A DNA stretch of 64,000 nucleotides. Origin: WTFV01 sp965200895. GTDB lineage: Bacteria; Acidobacteriota; Vicinamibacteria; Vicinamibacterales; UBA8438. A program made the position numbers and the translations under genes. The notes below the pieces were generated by a model. The model saw only the letters and a program-made list of their open reading frames with translations, searched no databases and was not told the DNA's origin. Every line of letters starts with the position of its first letter. Positions within the stretch are counted from its first letter, which is position 1. Of this stretch, positions 42,235 to 50,255 are shown piece after piece. Where the stretch lies: NCBI GenBank assembly GCA_965200895.1, contig CBDAVM010000001.1, positions 2,728,001 to 2,792,000 of the forward strand. Reading direction: 5' to 3'.

Positions 42235-42240
42235 ATTGTA
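42235..42240 (-). promoter_or_regulatory. -10-like box (TACAAT) upstream of the BamB-like gene
   Basis: TACAAT on the minus strand ends 7 bases before the ATG at 42227, again the geometry expected for a leaderless mRNA. On the opposite strand the same 162-base spacer holds another TACAAT (42359-42364), 25 bases before the glyQ ATG. Confidence 0.4.
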
Positions 42241-42389
42241 CCGCCGCCGCATCCGAGGGCCGGTGGACCGGACGACCGGGAGGGGGGCCGCAGGGGGCCG
42301 CGGTTGCCTGTCTGCCGGCGGGAAGGTACGCTTGCGCCGCGAGGCTGCGCCTCTACGCTACAATTCGCCATTCGCGTCGCGCGTCCGTC

Positions 42390-43259
42390 ATGACCCTCCA
42401 GGACCTGATTCTCACGCTCTCCCGTTTCTGGTCGGAGCGTGGGTGTCTGCTGCAGCAGCCGCTCGACGTCGAGGTCGGGGCGGGGACGATGCACCCGGAG
42501 ACGTTTCTCCGCGTCGTCGGTCCCCGCCACTGGAACGTCGCCTACGTGCAGCCGTCGCGCCGGCCCGCGGACGGCCGCTTCGGCGAGAACCCGAACCGGC
42601 TCTTCAAGCACCACCAGTTCCAGGTGATCCTGAAGCCGTCCCCGGATGCCGCCCAGCGGCTCTACCTTGACAGCCTGGAGGCATGCGGCATCGATCCGAC
42701 GCGCCACGACGTCCGCTTCGAGGAGGACAACTGGGAGTCGCCCACGCTGGGGGCGTGGGGCATCGGCTGGCAGGTGCTGCTCGACGGGCTGGAGATCACG
42801 CAGTTCACCTACTTCCAGCAGGCGGGCGGCATGGACCTGGCGCCGATCCCGGTCGAGCTGACCTACGGCCTCGAACGCATCGCGATGCACCTGCAGGGGG
42901 TGGACGACGTGTACGACCTCGCCTGGGCGCCCGGCGTCTCCTACCGCGAGGTGCGGCATCGCGAGGAAGTGGAGCAGTCGAAGTACGCCTTCGGCCAGGT
43001 CGACCTGCCCGAAGGCGAGTTCGGGCGGACGCACCGCGACCTGTTCGACCGCTACTACGCGCTGGGCGAGCGGCTGCTCGCCTCGGGTCTGACCCTGCCG
43101 GCGCTCGACCACTGCCTGAAGTGCTCGCACACCTTCAATCTGCTCGATGCGAGCGGCAGCATCGGCGTCACCGAACGCGCCGCCTACATCCTGCGTGTCC
43201 GGAAGCTGGCCGTCGCCATCGCCGAGGCGCACGCGGAATGGGAGCGGAGCCGCGCATGA
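42390..43259 (+). CDS. glyQ: Glycine-tRNA ligase, alpha subunit
   Basis: GlyQ is the catalytic subunit of the bacterial alpha2beta2 glycyl-tRNA synthetase. The 289-residue protein has LILTLSRFWSERGCLLQQP, VGAGTMHPETFLRVVGP, FKHHQFQVILKPSP, FEEDNWESPTLGAWGIGWQV and FTYFQQAGGMDLAPIPVELTYG (read in parts), all hallmark stretches. The ATG at 42390 gives the family N-terminus; the frame is open further upstream but not protein-like. Its stop overlaps the glyS start (ATGA), so the subunits are translationally coupled. Confidence 0.97.
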   Translation: MTLQDLILTLSRFWSERGCLLQQPLDVEVGAGTMHPETFLRVVGPRHWNVAYVQPSRRPADGRFGENPNRLFKHHQFQVILKPSPDAAQRLYLDSLEACGIDPTRHDVRFEEDNWESPTLGAWGIGWQVLLDGLEITQFTYFQQAGGMDLAPIPVELTYGLERIAMHLQGVDDVYDLAWAPGVSYREVRHREEVEQSKYAFGQVDLPEGEFGRTHRDLFDRYYALGERLLASGLTLPALDHCLKCSHTFNLLDASGSIGVTERAAYILRVRKLAVAIAEAHAEWERSRA

Positions 43260-45481
43260 GCATGGAGTACCGCGAGCTGCTCCTGGAAATCGGTTGCGAG
43301 GAGATGCCCGCGAGCTGGATCCCGGGCATCGAGGCGCAGCTCGCCGACCGGCTGAGTGCGCGCCTCGACGAGGTCCGGATCGAACGCCGCACGCCGGTCG
43401 AGACGTTCGTCGGCCCCCGCCGGCTCGTGGCGACGGTGGCCGAGCTCGCCGACCGGCAGTCCGACCTGGAGGAGACGGTGACCGGTCCGCCGGTCCGCGC
43501 CGCCTTCGATGCGCACGGCGAGCCGACCCGGGCCGCGCTCGGGTTCGCGCGCAAGCAGGGGGTGGAGATTTCGCAGTTGGAGCGCGTGCGGACGCCGAAA
43601 GGGGAGTATCTTGCCTGCCATCGCCGGCAGGCCGGGGACGCCACCCGGGCGGTGCTGGGCGGTGTCCTCGCGGCCACGCTGCGCGATCTGGCGTTTCCGA
43701 AGGCGATGCGCTGGGACGGAGCACTCGACGACGGTCGCGGCGAGTTCCTCTTCGGCCGGCCCATTCGCTGGCTCGTCTTCCTGTACGACTCGCGCGTGGT
43801 GCCGTTCGAGATCGGCCGAACCCCGGGCGCACGGGCGCCCGGCGTGGCGCCGGTCCGGGCCGGCCGCGTCACCTACGGGCACCGGTTCTTCTCCAGGGAG
43901 GGGGCGCCGGGAGACGCGGTCGAGGTGAGGTCGTTCGCCGACTATCGGGAACGTCTGGCGGATGCCTGCGTGCTGCTCGATCGCAGAGACCGGCGCGACC
44001 GCGTCCTGCGTGCGCTCGACGCCGCCGCCGCCGCGGTGGGAGGCAGGGTGGCGACGCTCGACCGGCAGTCGGCGCTCCACGCCGAGGTTCCGGATCTGGT
44101 CGAGCATCCGGCGGTGGTGGCCGGCGCCTTTCCGCAGGAGTTCCTCACCCTGCCGGACGAGGTGCTCTCGACCACGATGGTGCACCACCAGCACTATTTC
44201 CCGGTCGTCGACGAACAGGGCCGGCTCTCGGCCCGCTTCCTCGCGGTGACCAACACGCCGGGCGATGACGCGGCCCGCAGCGAGCGCATCGCCCGCAACG
44301 CCGAACGGGTGCTGGTGGCCCGTCTGCGCGACGCGCGGTTCTTCTGGGACGCGGATCGAGCGCAGCGCCTCGACGACCGGCTCGATCGGCTCGACACCCT
44401 GCTGTTTCACAAGCGCCTCGGCAGTTACCGGGCCAAGTCGGAGCGGGTGGCGGCGCTCGCGGAGCGGATCGCGGGAGAGGTTCTCGGCTGCGCCGATGCC
44501 GCCGTCGCGGCGCGGCGGGCGGCGGCGCTCTGCAAGGCCGATCTGGCTACCGACATGGTGGGCGAGTTCCCGGAGCTGCAGGGCGTCATGGGCGGCGTCT
44601 ACGCGCGCGAGCAGGGCGAACCGGAGGCGGTCTGGAAGGCCGTCTACCATCACTACCTTCCGCTCGGCATCGGCGCCGACGACCCGCCGTCACGGGACGC
44701 GCTGGGCGAGGCGGCGGTGAGCTGGGCGGCCGTGGCCCTCGCGGACAAGGTGGACACGGTCGTCGGTCTGTTCGGCGCCGGGGAGAAGCCGACCGGCTCC
44801 CGTGACCCGCTCGGCATCCGCCGCCAGGCCCAGGGAATGCTGCGGATCCTCATCGACCTCCCCGAGCTGGCCGGGCTCGACGCCCGTGTGTCCGTCGGAC
44901 AGATTCTCGATCCTGCCCGTCGGGAACATCCCGAACATGACGGGTCCAGGCTGACCGGTTTCCTCCTCGAACGGCTCCGCTATGTCCTCGAAGAGCGCGG
45001 GTTCGACCGTCGAAACGTGCGCGCCGTGACGCACCAGGGGCTCGACGGGATCCGGCCGCTGGATGCGCGCCGCAAGCTGGAGGTGCTTCCGGAATTCACC
45101 GAGACAACCGACTTCCGGACGCTCGCAACGCTCTTCAAGCGGGTGAAGAACATCGCGCGGGAGCTTGCCGGCGGCACCGCGCCGGGCGAGCCGTTCGAAT
45201 CGGCGCTCATCGAACCGGCCGAACGGACGCTGCTCGACGAGCTCGGGGCGCGGCGGTCGAGCATCGACCGCGCCGTCAGGTCCGGCGCCGGGTTCCGCGA
45301 GGCGTTCGCCGAGGCGGCACGGATCGGCCCCGCCGTGGACCGCTTCTTCAACGACGTGTTCGTGATGGCCGACGACCCGACGTTGCGGCGCGCCCGCCTG
45401 CGCCTCATGCAGCAGGTCGAGCAGGTCGTCCTGCTGCTCGCCGACGTCTCGGAGATCGTACCGGAGACGTCGGCGCCCTGA
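43256..45481 (+). CDS. glyS: Glycine-tRNA ligase, beta subunit
   Basis: GlyS is the tRNA-recognising subunit partnering GlyQ. The 741-residue protein begins ELLLEIGCEEMPASWIPG, contains GFARKQGVE, the KAMRWDGALDDGRGEFLFGRP region, LSTTMVHHQHYFPV, and KADLATDMVGEFPELQGVMGG, then the SRDPLGIRRQAQGMLRIL segment and a C-terminal anticodon-binding domain. It is about 50 residues longer than E. coli GlyS. ATGA overlap with glyQ ensures coupled translation. It is convergent with the next propeller gene after 14 bases. Confidence 0.97.
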   Translation: MSMEYRELLLEIGCEEMPASWIPGIEAQLADRLSARLDEVRIERRTPVETFVGPRRLVATVAELADRQSDLEETVTGPPVRAAFDAHGEPTRAALGFARKQGVEISQLERVRTPKGEYLACHRRQAGDATRAVLGGVLAATLRDLAFPKAMRWDGALDDGRGEFLFGRPIRWLVFLYDSRVVPFEIGRTPGARAPGVAPVRAGRVTYGHRFFSREGAPGDAVEVRSFADYRERLADACVLLDRRDRRDRVLRALDAAAAAVGGRVATLDRQSALHAEVPDLVEHPAVVAGAFPQEFLTLPDEVLSTTMVHHQHYFPVVDEQGRLSARFLAVTNTPGDDAARSERIARNAERVLVARLRDARFFWDADRAQRLDDRLDRLDTLLFHKRLGSYRAKSERVAALAERIAGEVLGCADAAVAARRAAALCKADLATDMVGEFPELQGVMGGVYAREQGEPEAVWKAVYHHYLPLGIGADDPPSRDALGEAAVSWAAVALADKVDTVVGLFGAGEKPTGSRDPLGIRRQAQGMLRILIDLPELAGLDARVSVGQILDPARREHPEHDGSRLTGFLLERLRYVLEERGFDRRNVRAVTHQGLDGIRPLDARRKLEVLPEFTETTDFRTLATLFKRVKNIARELAGGTAPGEPFESALIEPAERTLLDELGARRSSIDRAVRSGAGFREAFAEAARIGPAVDRFFNDVFVMADDPTLRRARLRLMQQVEQVVLLLADVSEIVPETSAP

Positions 45482-45495
45482 CCGCGGAGTTCCGC

Positions 45496-46758
45496 TCAGT
45501 CCACCGTCCAGAGCGTCAGTGTATCGACGTCCTTGACGTACAAGCGGTTCCCGGCGAGCGTCGGCTGGGTCCAGGTCGCGCTGTCGGCGACCGCGTAGCG
45601 CGCGATCGGATCGAACGCGGTGCGGCTGTGACGCAGCACGACGAGTTCGGCGTCGTCCTCCAGGGCCAGGATCGTCTCGCCGGCTCGCAGAATCGCGGCG
45701 TTCTCCGCCTGCCGCGGAGGACTCGTCCAGAGCACCTCGCCGGTTTCCAGGTCGAGGCCGAAGTACTGGCCGCTGTTGCGGTGCGAGAGCCCTACGAGCA
45801 CGCCGTCGGCGATGACGCCGTTGGTCATGTGCAGGGAGACCTCGTTGGTGCGCCAGACGTCCGCGGTGGACCAGCCGGCCGCCGACGGCGTCACGCGGAA
45901 ACCCGTGATCCCGCGCTCGAACCCCGCCTCGATCACCAGGTCGCCGTGCCGCAGCGGGGTTTGGGAGGTGGTGTCGAAGGGCGTCGTGAAGGACCGTTCC
46001 CAGAGCAGCGCCCCGGTCTCCAACGACACGCCGACCAGACGCGTCTGCGTGAACACGACGACCTGCCGCGCGCCGCCGAGCGTGAACAGCCGCGGCGAAC
46101 CGTACGCCGGGCCGTCGCCCTCCAGGGCCCAGCGCACGTCGCCGGTGGCCGCGTCGAACGCCGTCAGCGCACCGTCTTCGTGTCCGCCCACATGGAGGAT
46201 GACGAGCTCGCCCACGACCAGCGGCGACATTGCGGTGTGATAAAGCGGCTCGACGGGCGGGGCCGGCCTGTGCCACAGCCGCTCACCGGTCTCGGCGTCG
46301 AAAGCGGAGACGATGCCGCTGATCCCCAGCGTGAAGAGCCGGCCGCCGGCATATGCGGGGGTCGACTTCGGCCCCGGGCCGTGCGGACCCGTCGCCGGGT
46401 TCATCGTGAACGGGGCGGCGTAGGCGGTGCGCCAGTGCGTATTGCCGGTGGCCGCGTCGAGCGCCTGCAGCACCTCCTCGTCCCCCTGACGGGTGAACAC
46501 GTAGAGGCGGTCGCCGACCAGCAGGGGAGTCGCGTAGCCGAAGCCGACCTCGCGTGTCCACTGCCCGGTGAGCTCCGCCGGCCAGCTCGCGGGCGCATCG
46601 AAACCGGTCACCGTGCCGTCGCGCAGCGGTCCCCGCCACTGCGCCCAGTCCTGCGCGGCGGCGTCGCGGGGCAGACCACCCGCAGCGGCGATAATCACGG
46701 TTGCGGCCAGCAGCGCCCGCAGCGGCGAGGTCGCCGAGCGGGTGCGCGCGGCGGCCAT
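45496..46758 (-). CDS. Secreted BamB-like PQQ-repeat beta-propeller protein, second gene
   Basis: This protein carries a signal peptide ending DAAAQ, then DWAQWRGPLRDGTVTGF and propeller blades such as LDAATGNTHWRTAYA, FDAETGERLWHR, FDAATGDVRWALEG and LDLETGEVLWTS. The ATG at 46758 gives 420 residues, close to its sibling at 40971; the frame is also open to an ATG at 46827 and far beyond. The coding sequence of the N-terminal region contains an 18-base direct repeat (46710-46727 and 46782-46799), spaced 24 codons, so the signal region looks internally duplicated. Function unknown; envelope or substrate-binding role possible. Confidence 0.78.
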   Translation of the reverse strand: MAAARTRSATSPLRALLAATVIIAAAGGLPRDAAAQDWAQWRGPLRDGTVTGFDAPASWPAELTGQWTREVGFGYATPLLVGDRLYVFTRQGDEEVLQALDAATGNTHWRTAYAAPFTMNPATGPHGPGPKSTPAYAGGRLFTLGISGIVSAFDAETGERLWHRPAPPVEPLYHTAMSPLVVGELVILHVGGHEDGALTAFDAATGDVRWALEGDGPAYGSPRLFTLGGARQVVVFTQTRLVGVSLETGALLWERSFTTPFDTTSQTPLRHGDLVIEAGFERGITGFRVTPSAAGWSTADVWRTNEVSLHMTNGVIADGVLVGLSHRNSGQYFGLDLETGEVLWTSPPRQAENAAILRAGETILALEDDAELVVLRHSRTAFDPIARYAVADSATWTQPTLAGNRLYVKDVDTLTLWTVD

Positions 46759-47043
46759 CGACAGTGTCGCTGCCGCAGCCGGCAGCGCCCGCAGCGGCGT
46801 TCTCCGTCCGTGTTCTCGTGCTCGCATGTCGTGTGTCCGACTCCTCACTGATGGTTGCGAGCGCGGTCGGTGTCCCGCCCACGCCGTCCTCCGGATGCCG
46901 TCCGTTCGCCGTTCAGGCGGAGCTCGGCGACCGGTCCGGACGTTCACCATCGGTAACCTGACCCGTCTGCCCCATTGTGACCCGACTCGGCATGGTACAA
47001 CAGGATCCGGCGCCGAGTATCGAGTAGCCACCGTCGCGAGGAA

Positions 47044-47281
47044 GTCGCGGAGTGCGACGTGGAGGATGCGTCTCATGCGCGGGCCTCGTCCGCCGCCGTT
47101 CCGGCCCGGTCGCGGAGTGCAAGGTCGAGGATGTGCTTCATGCTGGCGCCTCGTCCGCGCCGCCGTTGCGGAGCGCCGCCCGCAGCCGGTCCGCGTCGGC
47201 GGCGCGGTCGCCGCCGGCGACCAGCTCGTCCGTCGCTTCCCACGTTACCCCCGCCGTACCCCGCCGTCCGGTGCCCATCGT
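47044..47281 (-). pseudogene. Possible relic of an ABC-2 transporter gene junction with a 65-bp tandem duplication
   Basis: On the minus strand a short frame starting at 47281 ends in ADRLRAALRNGGADEAPA at a TGA that overlaps an ATG at 47141. That ATG begins MKHILDLALRD and soon ends in ADEARA at a TGA overlapping another ATG at 47076, which begins MRRILHVALRDFLATVATR. The last peptide resembles the N-terminus of ABC-2 permeases but degenerates after about 19 residues. The two junctions lie in an imperfect 65-bp tandem repeat (47044-47108 and 47109-47171). The wider gap 46759-47401 holds no other gene; a TAGAAT at 47318-47323 may serve ppdK. Confidence 0.4.
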
Positions 47282-47401
47282 CTCCTCATCGCCTCCATCG
47301 CCGGCGGGCGTTCGCGCTAGAATAACCGCGCCGACCATCGCCGGCGGCCCCTGGAGATCCGGCGAACAACCCTGGAACAGCAGAGCCGGAACGAGACACG
47401 C

Positions 47402-50173
47402 ATGGCCAAGAACGCGTCGGACGAGAAGACCACCAGCAGCACGACCCCGGCGGCGCCGGCCGCGGCCGCGCCGGCGCCGCAGTTCGTCTATTTCTTCGGC
47501 GGCGGCGCCGCCGAAGGGGACCGGACGATGCGCGATCTGCTCGGCGGCAAGGGCGCCAACCTCGCCGAGATGACCCGCGCGGGGCTGCCGGTGCCGGCCG
47601 GGTTCACGGTCTCCACCGAGGCCTGCACGGCCTACTACGCGGGCGGCCGGCAGGTGCCCGGCGCAATCGACGAGGAGATGGAGCGCAACCTCGCGCGGCT
47701 CGAGGAACTCGCGGACAAGCGGCTCGGATCGACCGACCGGCCGCTGCTGGTCTCGGTGCGCTCGGGCGCGAAGTTCTCGATGCCCGGCATGATGGACACG
47801 ATCCTCAACCTCGGCCTCAACGACGAGGCGGTCGAGGGGCTGAAGGCGCGCACCGCCAACGGCCGCTTCGCCTTCGACAGCTACCGGCGCTTCATCCAGA
47901 TGTTCGGCAATGTCGTCCTGGAGATCCCCAAGGAGGCCTTCGAAGACGAGTTCGAGGCGGTCAAGAAGCAGCGCGGCGCGGCGCTCGACACCGATCTGGA
48001 CGAGCCGGCGCTGCGCAGCGTCGTCAGCCGCTTCAAGACCGTTGCGGTCCGCGAGAGCGGCCGGCCGTTCCCGCTCGATCCGCGGCTGCAGTTGCGGATG
48101 GCGCGCGACGCCGTGTTCCGCTCGTGGCAGAACCCGCGGGCGAAGGAGTACCGCCGCATCTACGACATCCCGGACGCAATCGGCACCGCGGTCAACGTGC
48201 AGGAGATGGTCTTCGGCAACACCGGCGACCGCTCGGGGACCGGCGTCGGCTTCACCCGCAACCCGGCGACCGGAGCCGACGAGTTCTACGGCGAGTTCCT
48301 GATCAACGCGCAGGGCGAGGACGTGGTGGCGGGCATCCGCACGCCGCAGCCGATCCGCGAGCTCGAGCAGGTGATGCCGCGCGCCTACGAGGAGCTGCGC
48401 ACGATCACCAAGCGCCTCGAACGGCATTACCGCGACGTGCAGGACTTCGAGTTCACCATCGAGGACGAGAAGCTCTACATGCTGCAGACGCGCAACGGCA
48501 AGCGCACCGGGCACGCCGCGGTGGTCATCGCCACCGACCTGGTCGCGGAAGGGGTGGTCGAGCCGGCCGACGCGGTGCGCATGGTCGACCCCGACGCGCT
48601 GACGCAGTTGCTCGCGCCGGTCTTCGACCCCGACGCCTGGGCGGCGCTTCCGGCGGTCACCCGCGGGCTGCCCGCCTCGCCGGGCGCGGCCTGCGGCGAG
48701 GTGGTCTTCACCGCCGACGAGGCCGTGCGCTGGGCGGGGCAGGGCCGCGACGTGCTGCTCGTGCGCAAGGAAACCGTGCCGGACGACATCCACGGCATGC
48801 ACGTCGCGCAGGGTGTCCTGACCGCCACCGGCGGCATGACCTCGCACGCCGCGGTGGTCGGCCGGCAGATGGGCAAGCCGTCGGTGGTCGGCGCCGGCGA
48901 GCTGCACGTCTCCGAGTCCGAGCGCATGGTGACGGTCAACGGGCAGCGCTTCGAGCAGGGCGACTACGTGTCGTTCGACGGCCTGACCGGCGAGGTGAAG
49001 ATCGGCCGCGTGGCCACGCGGCCCAGCGAGATCCTGCAGGTGGTCGCGGGCGAGATGGCGGCCGAGCGGTCCGACATCCACCGGCGGTTCTCGACGCTGC
49101 TCGGCTGGGCCGACGATGTCCGCCGCCTCGGCATCCGCGCCAACGCCGACCAGCCCGATCAGGCGACCACCGCCCACGCCTTCGGCGCCCGCGGCATCGG
49201 TCTGTGCCGCACCGAGCACATGTTCTTCGGCGAGCGGCGCATCCCCATCGTCCAGCGCATGATCCTGGCCGAGACCGAGGCCGACCGCCGCGCCGCCCTC
49301 GACGAGCTGCTGCCGCTGCAGCGCGAGGACTTCTACGGCGTCTTCAAGGCGATGCGGGGCCAGCCGGTCACCATCCGCCTCATCGACCCGCCGCTGCACG
49401 AGTTCCTGCCCAAGCGCGAGGAGCTGATGGTCGAGATCGCGCGCCGGGAGGCGCAGGGCGCCGCCGCGGCGAGCCTCGCCGAGCGGCGCGCGCTGCTGCG
49501 GCGCGTCGAACAGCTCCACGAATTCAACCCGATGATGGGGCACCGCGGCGTGCGGCTGGCGATCAGCTACCCGGAGATCGCCGAGATGCAGACGCGCGCC
49601 ATTCTGGAGGCGGCCTGCCGTCTCGCGTCCGAGGGCGTGAAGGTGGTGCCCGAGATCATGATCCCGCTGGTCGGCCATGTCGGCGAGTTCCACGACCAGA
49701 AGGCGGTCGTCGACCGGGTGGCGGCCGAGACCATGGGCACGGCCGGCGCGCAGGTGGAGTACCTGGTCGGCACGATGATCGAGGTCCCGCGCGCGGTGCT
49801 CGTCGCCGACGCCATCGCCGCCGAGGCGGACTTCTTCTCGTTCGGCACCAACGACCTCACGCAGATGGGCTTCGGTTTCTCGCGCGACGACATCGGCAAG
49901 TTCCTCAAGGACTACCAGGCGCGCGGCATCCTGACCCGCGACCCGTTCGAGACCATCGATACCGAGGGCGTCGGCGCGCTCGTGCGCATCGGGGTCGAGA
50001 AGGGCCGCGCGGCTCGGCCGGCGCTCAAACTCGGCGTCTGCGGCGAGCACGGCGGCGACCCGGCGTCGATCGACTTCTTCGAGGATGTCGGCCTCGACTA
50101 CGTCAGCGCGTCGCCGTACCGCGTGCCTACCGCGCGGCTCGCGGCCGCGCAGGCCGCGCTCGCGCGTCGGTAG
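47402..50173 (+). CDS. ppdK: Pyruvate, phosphate dikinase
   Basis: PPDK interconverts pyruvate and phosphoenolpyruvate with ATP and phosphate and links glycolysis and gluconeogenesis. The 923-residue protein has the ATP-grasp domain (LLGGKGANLAEMTRAGLPVP, VRSGAKFSMPGMMDTILNLG), the swivelling phosphohistidine domain with His482 in GGMTSHAAVVGRQMGKPS, and the C-terminal PEP/pyruvate barrel with LCRTEHMFF and Cys880 in GVCGEHGGDP. The first about 28 residues are an Ala/Pro/Thr-rich extension. No strong Shine-Dalgarno precedes the ATG. It is followed by mutL on the same strand. Confidence 0.97.
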   Translation: MAKNASDEKTTSSTTPAAPAAAAPAPQFVYFFGGGAAEGDRTMRDLLGGKGANLAEMTRAGLPVPAGFTVSTEACTAYYAGGRQVPGAIDEEMERNLARLEELADKRLGSTDRPLLVSVRSGAKFSMPGMMDTILNLGLNDEAVEGLKARTANGRFAFDSYRRFIQMFGNVVLEIPKEAFEDEFEAVKKQRGAALDTDLDEPALRSVVSRFKTVAVRESGRPFPLDPRLQLRMARDAVFRSWQNPRAKEYRRIYDIPDAIGTAVNVQEMVFGNTGDRSGTGVGFTRNPATGADEFYGEFLINAQGEDVVAGIRTPQPIRELEQVMPRAYEELRTITKRLERHYRDVQDFEFTIEDEKLYMLQTRNGKRTGHAAVVIATDLVAEGVVEPADAVRMVDPDALTQLLAPVFDPDAWAALPAVTRGLPASPGAACGEVVFTADEAVRWAGQGRDVLLVRKETVPDDIHGMHVAQGVLTATGGMTSHAAVVGRQMGKPSVVGAGELHVSESERMVTVNGQRFEQGDYVSFDGLTGEVKIGRVATRPSEILQVVAGEMAAERSDIHRRFSTLLGWADDVRRLGIRANADQPDQATTAHAFGARGIGLCRTEHMFFGERRIPIVQRMILAETEADRRAALDELLPLQREDFYGVFKAMRGQPVTIRLIDPPLHEFLPKREELMVEIARREAQGAAAASLAERRALLRRVEQLHEFNPMMGHRGVRLAISYPEIAEMQTRAILEAACRLASEGVKVVPEIMIPLVGHVGEFHDQKAVVDRVAAETMGTAGAQVEYLVGTMIEVPRAVLVADAIAAEADFFSFGTNDLTQMGFGFSRDDIGKFLKDYQARGILTRDPFETIDTEGVGALVRIGVEKGRAARPALKLGVCGEHGGDPASIDFFEDVGLDYVSASPYRVPTARLAAAQAALARR

Positions 50174-50255
50174 CCGAAGGGAACATGGACCGGCGCGACC
50201 CCGCGGCGGCGCACGGCCCCCGGACGGCGGGCGGTGCGCCGGTAGCCGACGGCTG

